Of a stretch of 64,000 nt of DNA, positions 11,640 to 24,426 are shown one piece after another. A program made the position numbers and the translations under genes. The notes under the pieces are model-generated. The model saw only the letters and a program-made list of their open reading frames with translations, had not been told where the DNA came from and ran no database searches. The stretch's first letter is position 1. The number at the start of each line of letters is the position of its first letter. The DNA is from Spinellus fusiger (taxonomy: Eukaryota; Mucoromycota; Mucoromycetes; Mucorales; Phycomycetaceae). Location of the stretch: positions 1-64,000 of the forward strand of contig JALLLS010000114.1 of assembly GCA_025094145.1 (NCBI GenBank), read 5' to 3'.

Positions 11640-14590
11640 AAATAAGGTTCACGTTATCTGAGCGACGAGCCCATGTTATTTCGAGATATTCAATCTGAGC
11701 GGTGTTAAACCCTATTTGTTTTGTCTTATATTTTCGTGTAAGTCTGTGAATAAATCTGTTTATAGGTCTGTCGATTGGCTGTTGATTGGTTTGTGTATAG
11801 ATCTACTTAATAGCCTGTTGATTGGTCTATTGATAAATACATATCTATCTGTAGAATCAAATCCACTTGAATAGATAGGAAACTTGTCTCTGTGTTTGTT
11901 TGTCAGTAAGTAAAGGGAGCATAACACTTAATGAGGGTATAACAATAGTGATCAACACAAGTAAAATTATTATTATCGGAAGTTCAATAAATAGTCGTTG
12001 CTAGGTTTCTAATTTTGGCATCGACAGTAACAGGTCTAGCTTCGGAAGGACACAGATGGCTTAGTGTGTTGATGCTAAGATATATTCAGGGCTCTATTCT
12101 TGGAATAAACATATAAATACACCAATTTACCATATAATTTTTTTAAAAAGAAAAACAAACATACTTTTATCATTAGCTCTTAGCTTATGAAAATAGGGTA
12201 CTTTCAAAGTTCAAGGTAGCTTACCAGAAAAAGGTAATTTAAAATCATCTATGTTACACAATGGTTACTTTGCCTCTTTCAGAAGAATATAAAGCCATCT
12301 TTGCAGTGCTCAAAACCTGCTTCTTTTTTTACTCTATATTCTTGTTTAGATTTAGTTTTTCTTATGACGTTTAGATTGTTTGATCTCATCTTTGCTTTCT
12401 ATTTTAACAAAAATTGTTAAATTGGTTATATATTGATTATCTTTTGATATATCACACGTTGTTTCATTTATTTTTTATTAAAGAAAAGCTAAAGGTTAAC
12501 CTCTTTTACTGGTAAATTGTCTTTCTATCCGTCAGCACTATTTTCATCCAAGTCTATAAAACGGGAATGAAGTATAAAAAATAATGCTGCATCCTTGTAC
12601 AACAACTATCACCTGTAAGTATATCTTTTAGAACAGATAGTCCTCGTTTTATAATCATCTTTTGATAACCGCGGTGCCAACCAATGTCGGGGATAACCAG
12701 TATCACATTTAGCAATCCCTCTCTCATCACTTCTCTAACACAGATTATCTGTTCTATAGACCTTTGGTAATCAACTTGTATGTATTAAAAAAATAAGAAA
12801 AATAGAACTTTAAAGATGTTTTCTTTTTTCTTCTTTTTTCTTCTTTTTTTTTAAAAAAAAATGGATTGAAAATAAAAAATCTAATAGTCTATGAGAAAAA
12901 CGAATTGTACATACATGGTTCTCATGTTCTGGACACAGTCATGCACGCGCACAAATCAAACGACTTTATGGTGGCGACTTAATTATCATTTAATAATAAT
13001 AATAAACATGAAAAACATTAAGATCGTTAGAGAATCATTGTTATCTCTTACCCTTGGAAAGACAAGAGGTAGGGTAGAGACTGATATTCTATCTTTAATG
13101 ACAGAGGCTTTACTCTCAGCTTTGTTTTATGAAATCAAGTATGACAAGTTCAGTAGTATTGTGAATACAAAAACGCACCGTAAAAGTTCCTTATACTTTC
13201 TGCTCTCTCCTTATTCTCTATTGAATACCAATAGTGATACATCAATTACTTGATACCAGTTTATTTTTATTTCTGTCAAACAAGTAGGAGAAAAAAGGCA
13301 TAGACTTTCTAATAATAGCCAGATGAAACACTTGTGTAATTTAGTGTGTTTAACTCGCATGGCACAGATCAAGAAGAAAGATGGTACATATTTCATGTTC
13401 AATACCTGAGAATATCATTTTCTACAATCCATGTGTTTTCAGAAGAAATAGGAATCTGTCAATAAATTATATTATTTGGTTTTCTACCTTATTCAGGGCC
13501 CATCTTCATGTTATAGCATGTCCATAGCCATTCTTCATTGTTACATTTATGGATATTTCTATCATTTTGTTAATGCTACAGAATATGTTCTTTAAATATA
13601 TATTTATAATTCTTTATTAGGATTTTAAAAGGTTACAAGTGTCATCATTTCTTATGCTTCAGAAAATAACATGAGTTGCAGAATAAATTATAAAACACGA
13701 ATTAAATTAGTCATGCAGTGTATTGTTAATAGTTGTTGGTCTTGGCCATGAAAATCCTATGTATGTTTTCTTTCTACTCAATTTTTATATCTCAACTAAC
13801 AATAGCTATTCTATGCGCTTGAATCATTCCGTTTTTACATCAATATGCTCGATGATAAAAAAAATTGTTTCTATTACTAAATCACTCTTTGATTAGCTTG
13901 GGAAAGCTAAGCTAAAATACACCATCATTTGGTACTTGGTGGTGTCAGTTGACATGTACACTGTCAAGGGCCAGGTGGGTTTAGGCAAATGTAGATTGTT
14001 GGAGGTTTATATAGTTCTTGGCAAAACTATCTACGACAAAAGCGTCTCACGAAAATAAAATAGATGGGGAATGTACTTGACACTTGCACAATTCAGAAAT
14101 AGCTGAATTGTATATTTCTTTGATTGGACACAAGCCTACACCAAATGAGACAATATGTTTCCAAAGGTGAGAACCAAATGAGGGCCAGTGTAACGTAAAG
14201 AGAAAGTAAACATTAAAAGAAAAAATACTAGGTATTCAGTTGCATAATATCTGTAGAATGACGGCAGCTTTAAGACATATATCCTAAATATTAAAGAAAG
14301 AAAGAAGTTTACTTAATCTTTGCAACTCCCTACCTTATACAGTATTCTACTATAAAAAGAGACGATTGAGTACTCTTAGATGAACTTAGATTAAGAATGA
14401 GATGACCTCTTATGGAAACAGTTGAAATTATCAAAAGAGACTCTACTATTTTATTTTGTACCCTTTTACTTGAATTGATTATCTCTTTAAACTCTGTTGC
14501 AGTCGAATGAGTTAAATACAGATGAGAGAAATCAATATTATTAAAAATAAACCATCTATTTCTCTGAACTAAAAATGCTATGTAGTTAGC
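11640..14590. other. Long AT-rich non-coding stretch
   Basis: Nearly 3 kb without a supportable gene. There is an open frame of about 120 codons at 12891-13253, but it is low-complexity at its ends and unlike any family I know. CT- and A-rich tracts lie near 12820-12870. Confidence 0.45.
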
Positions 14591-14596
14591 AATATA

Positions 14597-15885
14597 AAGT
14601 GACCAGAGGAATGTAATAGGATTCTTTCAAATTCTGGACTATTTTTATATTAAAAAATAATGTTTTTTTTCTTATTTTTTCTTCATAATTCTTTTTCCCT
14701 AATTTGAAACTTATCCAGCACTGTAGAGATCTTTACTAAGACCCTCAAGATGTATAAGAAGCATACCAGTATTGAGACTCGCTCAGCCATCCTTCACCAG
14801 GTGCTGAGCTTGAACTCCACCCAAGTCGAGGCATCTCAAATGTTCAACGTGCCTACTTCCACTGTAAAGAACATCATTAAGCATTCCAAGAAGACAGGCT
14901 TGGTATTAACTTTACCCAAGAGTGGTCTCAAGAAAGATTTGGACTAAAGGGTCATCTAGTGGTTGCGAATAACAGTTGTGAGGGATCCCAAACAGACCAA
15001 GGATGCCATCATGATAGACATGGCTATCAAAGTCTCTAGACAAATATTGAAGAACTATCTCGATAGAATGGGGCTCCGCTCTTTTATTCTGGTGCTCAAG
15101 CCTTTTCTCACCAAGAAGAACATGGAGGCAAAGCTCCAATGAGCCCATGAACACGTTGACTTGACGCTTGAGCAGTGGCAAGAGGTGGTCTGAGCCTAGG
15201 GCCGAGATTATAAGCTTTGACAGGGGCGCCAAGGTCATCAAACAGTGTGGTACAGCCTTTGATCCTAAGAACGTCCTGGAGACAAAGAAGTTTGGAGGTG
15301 GTTGAGTGATGTTATGGTGCTGTTTCAGTGGGAAGGGTGTTGGGAGATGGATTGTAGTGGAGGGTATGATAAACTCCAACAAGTGCATCAATGTCTTGGG
15401 AGATGTCTACTGCCATGAACTCGAGTATCTCTCTTCTAAAGCCCCGAGTCAGCTTCTACCTACAGGAGGACAATGCTAGAATTTATACAAGCAAGGCGGC
15501 TAGAGAATAAAAGGTATTAAAAAAATATAATTATTTATCTTTACTGGTCCACACAAAGACCCGATCTCAATCCAATTAAGCATCTGTGGGACCACCTAAA
15601 GAAGATCATCAAGAAGAACAGGAAGGTGTACACCACCAAACAGAGGTTGAAGGCTGCCCTGATGCTAGAATGGAGCAGAAATGACAGGCAATGATAAATA
15701 CCAAAAACTGATATTACTTACTAAGCGGCCTACAAACAATTTTTTTATATCTTATAAACACTATTCCATGTATCTATTAAAACTTTCATGTCTTTAACTA
15801 ATGAATTCATAAAGCTATAACACTATTAAGAAAAGTATGAATATAAAAAAAAGAAATATGCACTTGAAAATGACCGGTTACTTAT
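14597..15885 (+). mobile_element. Tc1/mariner element, degenerate
   Basis: The terminus AAGTGACCAGAGGAATGTAAT opens it. An N-terminal frame (14750-14947) encodes a helix-turn-helix: SIETRSAILHQVLSL, then NVPTSTVKNIIKHSKKTG. Downstream pieces in broken frames give VMLWCCFSGKGVGRW and a PISIQLSICG tail equivalent to the DPNPIEHLW region. Stops and shifts are numerous. Closest relative in the window is the copy at 36513. Confidence 0.75.
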
Positions 15886-15917
15886 TGAGGGTTATTTTAT
15901 TTTCAAATGAGTTGTTT

Positions 15918-17337
15918 TCTTTATCACTATATTATCCATTGTAAATACAAAGAGGTCTCTTATTAGTCTATTACTTTGACACTATATCAGACAGTAAAGT
16001 AGTATTGGTCAAGTCACAGTCTAATTCTTATGTTTGTTAATGAAGACATATTCAGATACACTATTTTATAAGGAAAACTTAATTTATTTCATCAATTTGT
16101 AAAAGGTGAGCTTGATAAGTAGATTGATCCTGTTCATGCTTAACTTCTTCATTGTCTGGAGTGGTTTGTGTCTCTTCCTTCAAGTTCTCCAAATCATCTT
16201 CCTTGGTACTTATGCATACACTCTCTTTATCTTTTATGGACTCAAGAGTGCCGTTTTCCCTGAACCTCTTCAAGATTCTGAAAACAGTCTGTTGGCAAAC
16301 ACCAACCATGTCAGCTATCTTCCTTTGACTGAGTCCATTGTTAATGTGTTCATGTACGATAGTTTTGCGCATGTCTTCATCAACACGTTTCCCCACTTTA
16401 CGAGTCTTATGGGGAATTCCAGTACTAAGTGTATGTTTCCTTAATATTTTACCAACAGTCATTTGGCTAGTGCCAACTATAACGACTATCTCCTTTTGAG
16501 TGAGTCCATTGACCTTGTGTTCATGTACAATAGTGTTGCGCATGTCTTCATCAACACGTTTCCCATCTCACAAGTCTTAAGGGAATTCCAGTACTAAGTG
16601 TATGTTTCCTTAATATTTACAACATCATTTGCTAGTGCCAACTATAACGACTATCTCCTTTTGAGTGAGTCCATTGACCTTGTGTTCATGTACAATAGTG
16701 TTGCGCATGTCTTCATCAACACGTTTCCCCATCTCACAAGTCTTAAAGGGAATTCCAGTACTAAGTGTATGTTTCCTTAATATTTTACCAACAGTCCATC
16801 TATTGGTGCCCACCATGGCAGCTATCTTTTCTTGAGTGAGACCATTGACCTTATTCTCATGTATAACAGTGTTGCGCATGTCTTCATCAACACGTCTCCC
16901 CCTTTTTAAGAGTTTTATGGGGAACTCCGGTGCTAAGTGTTTCTTCAGTGGTGTCTGTTTGCTCATTAGCAGCCGTTTGTTTGATGAGTGAAGTGGTAAG
17001 CATTAAGGAAAGTGTCGAATACACTGCAGTTTGGATAAATTATTATTCGGGAAATGAAAATATGACTGTGATATACACAGAGTAGTTAGGATTTTCACTG
17101 CTTGGATATTCTTCCCTTCTCTTCATTAGAATAAAGCAATCCAGCTACACTAAGTCATTCGTGAGGAAAAGTTCGGCTATTTGACTCTCTACATAGAAAC
17201 ACCTTTTTATAATTATTATTAAAAGACCAATATATATTATCAGCTAATACATGTATTTTATTCTATTCATCTTACTATTCTAGTGGCTTTGATCTGATTA
17301 AAAATATAACACGACTCTGCACAGGCACAGAGATATA
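15918..17337 (-). mobile_element. HTH-array unit, copy 1
   Basis: A 1.42 kb block whose flanks and interior match 49872-51297 very closely, in the same orientation 34 kb away. The unit starts TCTTTATCACTATATTATCC and ends CACAGAGATATA; the sequences outside are unrelated. I see no inverted termini or target duplication. It contains one minus-strand gene and about 370 bp of upstream sequence. Confidence 0.65.
16079..16966 (-). pseudogene. HTH-repeat protein, frameshifted copy
   Basis: Two open segments (16966-16625 and 16543-16079) together encode the same four-repeat protein as 50033-50926. Small deletions around 16560-16640 (for example ATATTTACAAC where other repeats have ATATTTTACCAAC) break the frame inside repeat 2. 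Each unit has the pattern G(K/R)RVDEDMRNTIVHEH, then GLTQKEI..VGTS and GKILRKHTLSTGIP. The C-terminal acidic tail (HEQDQSTYQAHLLQIDEIN) is intact. The lesions make this copy probably non-functional. Confidence 0.7.
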
Positions 17338-17589
17338 AACTAATTTATTTCAAACCAGAAATCAACATTAGATAGACTGTGTATTTGTCTCTGTCTGGTC
17401 ATCGATATACCACTCAGCATATAACTTGTACAGTCACACAAAATTAGAAAGTATATTACCCCATAATTTATACATTTTTAAACATGATTCTTCTTTTTAC
17501 CACATAACCACACTCCATTAAACAATCTCAAATATAAAATACAGAATCCACAACCAAGAACTCTAGAGTTTATAATAGGCTTAAAGATA

Positions 17590-18605
17590 GAGATTAATGT
17601 GGTGTTTAATGGCTTGAAAAAGAAAATTACTCCATGGGTAGCATTTCAAAGGTCGTTGGCATTAGCAAGTCTACTGTCCAGAATATTATTAGTAGAGTCA
17701 AGACTAATGGTACACATGTACCAAATTCTAGTTCTGTTGCATCAAAAAAACTAAACGAGAGACGTCAGACGACTTGAGACCATTCTAAGAGGCAACCTAT
17801 TTGCCTACTATAACTATATTAATTTGGAACTTAAGGCACATGAGATAATAATCTGTAGAGCAATATTAATCAAATAAATACACCATATTGGGTTTGGTTC
17901 CTACTTTGCAGCACCTAGGCCAAGGTTTTCTGAAGAAAATATGAAGAAAAAGGCTTTGTTGAGCGAAGGAACGAGTCAATTGGACCCCTAAGGGCTGGAG
18001 ACACGTTGTATTGTCTGATGAGTCCCGGTTTGAAGTAGATGGTTACCAGGGAGGGGCCAGAGTGATTATAGATATTTTATAAAGATATAAGGCTGCTCAT
18101 ATCATACCTACAACCAAATGGGAGAAGGTTAGAATAATGATGTGGAGCTATTTCTGGGCTGGTAGATTTGGGCCTTTGGTCTTTATTGATAGTAGTGTAT
18201 ATCAAGATGTATATGTCAAAAATTCGGCAGAAAACTTTCTGCCATGGTTCATTGAATTGAATGAGATAGAGGATAGAGACTTTATATTCCAAGAAGATGA
18301 GGTTAGCTGCCACACAGATGGCTATACAGCATGATGGAAAAGAGACACATCAAATCTAGAGCTTTGATTAATAGCTCACACAAATCCCTGACTTAAGCCC
18401 AATTGAATATGTCTGGTGGGCTATAGAAAGAAGAATTAAGTAAAGAAAGGTATCTATTACCAATGTTGGAAGTCCTAAGGCTCTACTTTCAGAAGATTGG
18501 GAGTGAGTTAGTATTGAACTTGCACAACAATAAATTCAAAGTATGACAGATAGATACCAGACAGTCATTGATACCAAAGGAGGCCATACAAACTATTAAC
18601 TATAT
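17590..18605 (+). mobile_element. Tc1/mariner remnant, separate family
   Basis: Translated pieces include the HTH segment ISKVVGISKSTVQNII-like (about 17630-17690), VLSDESRFEVDG (about 18012) and FQEDEVSCHTDGY (about 18288). Further on are DLSPIEYVWW-like residues (about 18390-18420) and the tail DRYQTVIDTKGGHTNY. These correspond to the DDE catalytic blocks, separated by stops. Its 3' end recurs as a fragment at 63025. Confidence 0.7.
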
Positions 18606-18713
18606 TGATATTTATAAATATTGATATAAAAAATATGTTAAACTAACTTTGTGTTGAATTTGAGGTTATTAGTATGTGTTTTAAGGTCTCAGCCTTTCTA
18701 TCCGTAAAGCATG

Positions 18714-19071
18714 TGTCGTATTTCTCTTCTTATATCGAACTCAATTACACCTTTTATAAAATAGCTAGACCTTCTAAACAAAGAAGCTCATAGTTAAATC
18801 ATACAATCGATGCTTTGATCTATACGTACATTACAATGCCTTATTCACTATTTTCAACATCTATGGCGGTAATTCATTATATATCTAATCCACGAGATTC
18901 AGATATAGACTAATAGCTATGCTTGGATGAATAATTTTTTCTATTTTTGATATTAACGAACAAACTCATTTGTCATGATTCTCTCCTCACCTTTTTAATT
19001 AAAAAGATTAGAAAGAGACTCATTCTACTATCATCTTATTTTGCAAAGACACTTTTTGTTCTCTAATATCA
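18714..19071 (+). repeat. 5' LTR of the chromovirus
   Basis: 358 bp, begins TGTCGTATTT and ends CTAATATCA. Differs from the 3' LTR by GATCTATAC/GATCAATAC and by one C/T in CTCACCTTTTT. Confidence 0.9.
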
Positions 19072-19081
19072 CATTTTTTGA

Positions 19082-19553
19082 ATGAATTCTCCATCTGTAA
19101 ATTCTGTTCCTGAAGCTGCCTTGATACAAGACTTTTCTTCTGTTCAAAGCATGGAAATAAAGTACACCGGTAGTCCTATGGGACATGTTGAGAAAGCAGA
19201 GTTTGTCTCATCACTCACTCTTGAGGAAAACAATTCCTCGGGCAGCCAGTTACATGCAACAAGCATGCTTTCTGGTCCTGCTCACCTAAGCTCTCTAGGT
19301 GTAGTTGCTCAACAAGAGCGTATTGCCAACCTAAAAGGGAAAACTTGAAATCCTCTATCTTCAGCAAGAGTAACTATTCAACTCAAATAATAAAATCAAA
19401 GACTTCAAAAAAAAGCTTCAAAAAATCGAATTACAAATTCAATCAATCACAAACGCTATCTCGTCTGCTGTGGATATGCTTAACAGAGAGTTGAAGATGG
19501 GCCTTAACAGCATGAAAATTAAGTCAGTTATATTGGCCCTTTGATGTTTGGCA
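19082..19553 (+). pseudogene. Gag-like remnant
   Basis: Starts 10 bp after the 5' LTR: MNSPSVNSVPEAALIQDF. The frame breaks at about 19340 (GKLEILYLQQE in the next frame), then gives a coiled-coil-like stretch (IKDFKKKLQKIELQIQSI) ending near LNSMKIKSVILAL. No zinc knuckle survives. Called gag by position only. Confidence 0.5.
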
Positions 19554-19945
19554 CTAAGGACACGTTTGGGAACATGTAGGGCCTTGGGAGGCTGGCTACG
19601 GACACGGCCGAGGAGATGAATGGATGAGGTGTGGGAGATGTATTCGCAGGTGCGAGAATGTAGTGTAATGGGGTGATATGGTATCTTCCACAAATAATGT
19701 AGGAGACAGAGAACAAACAGGTTAAAAGGGAAGAGTGTGGCACTGGGTGAAAGCACAACTCAGAGCCAACGAAAAGGAGACACACACAAAGAAAGCCTAT
19801 AGTACTTATCAATACTTCAGGAAGTAGCTCGGATCAAGGTCTGTTTTATTGAAGTAATAGAAAACTACACTTTTTATACTAGTTGCTATTTTATTCCCTA
19901 TGACGTGGGGTCTTTGCTACGTATCATTGCAAACTTACTTTCTAC
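19554..19945. other. Non-retroviral stretch replacing protease/RT
   Basis: No reading frame related to pol. On the minus strand it carries a TATAAAAAG-like box (about 19880) followed by AATAAA (about 19843), an LTR-like arrangement. A second such arrangement occurs at 22590-22630. Clean termini could not be defined. Confidence 0.35.
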
Positions 19946-21436
19946 CAAACCTCTAAGAAGATTGGGTGGTCACACCACACTATCTCATAGCCCTTCAATC
20001 TGGTTCCAACCATGAAAGCATCAAGGCTATTTTAACTTCGGACACTATTCTGAGTCATCCAGACCCAAATTATCCATTTTTTATAGCTACAGATTCATCT
20101 GATGATGCTACTGAATGCTGTTTGTACCAAGAATTTTCTGTTACTACAGCTACTGGTGATAACAAGACCATTACCAGATAAATTGGGTTCTTTTTGCGAA
20201 AAATCTCCTCGAGTGAGTGCTCATATAGTGTTACTATGCGAGAATTACTTGGTGTTGTTTACGCCTTAAAATAATTCCACAAGTTTATTTGGGGTTCTCA
20301 CTTTAAGTTATACACTGATCATAAGGCTCTTTCATACATCTACGTACAAAGACATGCTAACTCAATGATGATCAAATAGCTAGATGTCTTATTAGACTAC
20401 GACTTCTCCGTGATTTACAGAAGAGGTTTAGACAATATCTTACTCGATAAGTTATCTCGTCTTTTCCCATCTGCTGATCATGAAGACGATTCTACCAAAT
20501 CTAAAAAAGGAAAAAAGTTGTTATCTTTCAGAAAAAATCATGATGAGTCTTCCAATATTAACCAAAAGAAAAAAGACTTGAGTCTTTGTCTAATCCAAAG
20601 GAGTTGTTACATGTTCCTTGAGGATCCACAAGTTGGTACTACAAACCACTTGTCTGACAATACTGATCGTCAGGTCAACACCATTAATCTTGACAATAAC
20701 AACAAGATGGTAATAGCTCAGTCATTTGACAACCCAAAACTATTCTACATACAAAGCGGGCAATCCTTATATGCTGATTATCAGATTCCACCAGAAACAG
20801 AACATCAAAGCTTATTAGAGGACTCACACAACAAGGTTGGACATTATGGCACTGAAAAAATGGTTAAACGCCTTCATCAAGAAGGGTTTTATTGGCCTAA
20901 GCTCATAGACAACTGTTTAAATTATGTTAGAAGTTATCGAGTGTGCCAACGACACAACATTCAAAAGAAAGGGTATCATCCATTGAGCCTAATTTACAGC
21001 TATTTACCAGGTGATCACTATGACATCAATCTAGGTGGTCCTATTAAAATATCTTCTACATTCAATAACAATTATTATATGGTGTTTGTATGTGTTTGTA
21101 CAAAGTTTTGTGTTTTAAGAGCCTTGCCCGACAAGAAAAGTCATACTGTACTACGTGCTCTTATCAACATCTTCTCCATCTTAGGAATGTCATCTGTTCT
21201 CCAGTCCGACAATGGTACTGAGTTTAAGAATTCAATTTCTATAGATCTTGCAAATGCTATGGGTTATGAACATCGTTTCATTACACCATCACCTGCTTCT
21301 GAAAACGACATTAGTGAAAGAATGGTACAATCAGTCAAGAAAATGCTGGCAAAAAACACCCATGGTGTTGTTAATGATTGAGATTCATACCTGCCTGCTG
21401 TCCAACCTGCTCTGAACAATCGTATCTCAAAGAAAC
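19946..21436 (+). pseudogene. Gypsy pol remnant: RNase H and integrase
   Basis: The RNase H start reads ILSHPDPNYPFFIATDSSDD (about 20035-20100), then in another frame MRELLGVVYALK and LYTDHKALSYI. Integrase follows in a frame open to 21381. Its zinc finger uses H..H in HNKVGHYGTEKM and C..C in CLNYVRSYRVCQRH. Catalytic blocks are HYDINLGGP, VLQSDNGTEFKN and SENDISERMVQSVKK (D, D, E). A stop at 21379 and the solo LTR at 21437 interrupt it. Inactive. Confidence 0.85.
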
Positions 21437-21692
21437 TGTTGCAATCACAACGACAACAGTAGCAGCCACAGACTGGTTATTAAGTTGTCTCTTTTCTACA
21501 ACTTAATTCATAGTTAAGACACTGCATATTAAAGTCTACTGAACAGGCCATTATTATCAAGCATCCTAAAACAGTAATAGATTATTCTTAATAACACAGT
21601 CACCTGTCTATTTAGTATAAATAGACATGTCAAAATTGTTTTAATAAAAGTATCTCGTTCTTGAGTCTGATAATTCTTCTTTGAATTTAACA
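21437..21692 (+). repeat. Solo LTR inside integrase, 5 bp target duplication
   Basis: 256 bp, begins TGTTGCAATC and ends ATTTAACA (TGTT/AACA inverted ends). A direct GAAAC flanks it on both sides (21432-21436 and 21693-21697). It contains TATAAATAGAC and TTTTAATAAAAG. The ends and size suit a Ty1/copia-type LTR, but no related element is present to prove the family. Confidence 0.85.
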
Positions 21693-21719
21693 GAAACTCA
21701 ATTATTCTCCTTTATCCTT

Positions 21720-22317
21720 GATGTTTGCACGAAAAATGGTTGAACCATATGGTTTTCGATCACATACAGATATTTCAAAGAGACCAGACGAACGTCTCCC
21801 TCTATCTCATGACGAGTTGATGAAACGAATTGACTAAATGACGGACATTGTCTTTCCTGCAATAAAAAAAACATTGTCTCAGATCGAACTTGAATAGACA
21901 AAGTTTAACAATAAACGTATTCTTGCCGACTATCCTCCAGGAAGTCATGTTATGGTTCGTATTAAGGACAAAACTGGTCAACTAGCTCCTGCTTATCATG
22001 GTCCTTATACTATTATAAGAAAACATAGAGGTAATGATTATATCTTACGAGACGAAACTGGAGTTCTTATGCCACGAAACTACACATTAATTGAACTCAA
22101 ACTCATCTCACAAGATGAAGTCATTGAATATGATGATGAGGGCAATGAAATTAAGAGCTACGAAATTGAAGCGGTCATTGACCACAGAGGTTCTGTTAAA
22201 AACCACGAATATCTAGCTCGCTGGAAAAACTACAGTAGCGATTGGGATGAATGGCTCAATGCAGACAAATTCAACGATCATAATACTCTGTACTTATTGG
22301 AAAAACTTGGGTATTGA
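21720..22317 (+). pseudogene. Integrase C-terminus with chromodomain
   Basis: Continues the integrase beyond the solo LTR: KMVEPYGFRSHTD, RPDERLPLSHDELM, two in-frame stops (about 21836 and 21895), then an open frame with PGSHVMVRIKDKTG and GPYTIIRKHRGNDYILRDE. The end is a chromodomain, YEIEAVIDHRG, then YLARWKNYSSDWDEW. The chromodomain is the defining mark of chromoviruses and is thought to guide integration to marked chromatin. An overlapping frame runs on to about 22570. Confidence 0.85.
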
Positions 22318-22570
22318 ATACAAGCCTAAGAAAAATAATACAATCACAAACACTCCTTTTTCAAGTAACGCTTTAAAAATCAATCCTGCTGGTTCTATTA
22401 CAAACATGATGGATAAAGCTATTGATGAGTCTGTTACTGAAAGTCTAAACTATGGGGTGGCCCAACGACAATCGACGAAACATGGTCACAACAAACCAGA
22501 TAATGCACAAAATGATGTGGGCTCATCTACACATACTGCTGGCTATCTTTGTGATTATTTAGACAAGTAG

Positions 22571-23282
22571 AAAATAACGAGACTGAACAAAGATGCTTTT
22601 TATTAAAGTGAATAGTGGTTCCTTATTTATACTTTTTGTAAGTGCTTATCCTTCAGTGGCATTCTACCTTTTGTTAGTTGATGATTAGTCCATGGTATAG
22701 CTTATTGATAGATGCAACCGTATGTTTGGTGTAGATGATTTATCCTATGGTAGTTTACATAGGTATAGCTTTATGGTTGGTGTAGGTGTTCTAACTAATG
22801 GTAGACTACATGTTGGAGCCTTATGGTTGGTTTATTGGATAAGCATACCATTAAAGAGCCATAAATTATATGCCTTCTTTAATTGCTTTTGATAGGTCTT
22901 ATTTATCCACTAAGGATTTATAAAGTCAGCTCATTAAGTGTCCGATAGTAAATTGAGCTTAGAAGGTTGATTTGTAGTTACGACCAATCAGTGAGATGAT
23001 ACAGAGATGTACTATGGTACTTGTGTGCACTCAAGCTTTCATAGAGTATTCTGAATGTCACAGCATACTACTCATGTTGTACAATTCATAGAGAATCTTT
23101 CGATTGAAGTCGGAACACAAAAATCGTCAGTCAACGCATCAAACAAAGAAAAATTTAAGCATCGACCAGAATTTTTTCATTTTACTATTTTTGACCAGCA
23201 TTACTCAACATGCAGGGATTATTTTATCCTATTAGTGATTATTATTTCTTCCAGAGGGTAATCTACTTCTAGCGGAGGGCAA
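22571..23282. other. 3' non-coding region of the chromovirus
   Basis: No gene. A reverse-strand TATAAATA followed by AATAAA near 22590-22630 suggests another LTR fragment in opposite orientation, without clear ends. The polypurine-like tract is at its right edge. Confidence 0.4.
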
Positions 23283-23640
23283 TGTCGTATTTCTCTTCTT
23301 ATATCGAACTCAATTACACCTTTTATAAAATAGCTAGACCTTCTAAACAAAGAAGCTCATAGTTAAATCATACAATCGATGCTTTGATCAATACGTACAT
23401 TACAATGCCTTATTCACTATTTTCAACATCTATGGCGGTAATTCATTATATATCTAATCCACGAGATTCAGATATAGACTAATAGCTATGCTTGGATGAA
23501 TAATTTTTTCTATTTTTGATATTAACGAACAAACTCATTTGTCATGATTCTCTCCTCACTTTTTTAATTAAAAAGATTAGAAAGAGACTCATTCTACTAT
23601 CATCTTATTTTGCAAAGACACTTTTTGTTCTCTAATATCA
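23283..23640 (+). repeat. 3' LTR of the chromovirus
   Basis: 358 bp, TGTCGTATTT...CTAATATCA, two differences from the 5' LTR. Confidence 0.9.
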
Positions 23641-24426
23641 TAGTATGTTCTTTCTCAGGATTTCAAAAAATAAAAATATTATACTTTCTAATGTTGTGTG
23701 GCCGTATTCAGACACTAGAATACTGTCTATGACCAGAGTTAGTCCGAAATATTTCATAATAATTTTATTATTATTATCCATGAGTTATCTGGTGAATACC
23801 ATGCTTGTACTTAATAGTACTATCTTGGGGTGGTCTTTCTAATCCGCATACTATCATTTTATATTATTATAGCTTTGTGTGTGTGTGTGTGTGTGTGTGT
23901 TTAGATTTATACTTTAAAAGTGCTATTATTTGGATAAAAAATTGGGAGGTTTATTACCAAAATAAGAATTAAGCTGATTTACTGTAAAAATGAGAATGTT
24001 TTGGATAGCAAAAAATATCAGCTCCCATGTTTTCATCCAAAAATCTACTTGTGTTTTTTGGCCAAGTCAATATATTTATCAAAATAGCACCTTTTTAATA
24101 CAGAAATCATAATTGGAAATCATCTTTATGCAATAATAAGTCTGTATGAAAATCATCATACTCTTCCAAGTCCAGGGAAGTGGCTTCTACTAAGGATATA
24201 AAATATTTAACAAACTAAATAAAATGTTTACGAATTCATTCATAAATAACATACCATCTTTTGTGTATCTCTTCTCAAATGACAAGTGCCTATTCCAGAA
24301 AGATTTGGCTATTCTTTAGTGATAAAATTCCATACTCTACTCGCTTTTTACAGTCTTGAAAATCATAGAACTTCCAAAACAAACACTTATATATACTGAA
24401 GTTTTGAATCAAGTCATCTCTAATAG
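23641..24426. other. Non-coding with (GT)n microsatellite
   Basis: A GT run at 23876-23900. The rest is AT-rich, with minus-strand scraps that may extend the decayed OTU-like frame to its right. Confidence 0.45.

Larger units (their letters stand above)
18714..23640 (+). mobile_element. Ty3/gypsy chromovirus, internally deleted
   Basis: 4.93 kb bounded by two 358 bp LTRs that differ at only two positions. In order the interior holds a gag-like remnant, an unrelated stretch of about 400 bp, the RNase H end, integrase, a foreign solo LTR, and an integrase C-terminus with chromodomain. Protease and nearly all of the reverse transcriptase are missing. A purine-rich AGCGGAGGGCAA lies just before the 3' LTR, as expected for a polypurine tract. 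The flanks (GCATG on the left, TAGTA on the right) do not form a target duplication. Confidence 0.88.

Noticed and set aside
12891..13253. A 120-codon plus-strand frame as a gene
   Set aside because: No recognisable domain, signal peptide or promoter, and repetitive AT-rich context; chance ORF most likely.
18709..23647. Target duplication for the chromovirus from GCATG and GTATG
   Set aside because: GTATG starts 3 bp beyond the 3' LTR and differs by one base; not a credible duplication.
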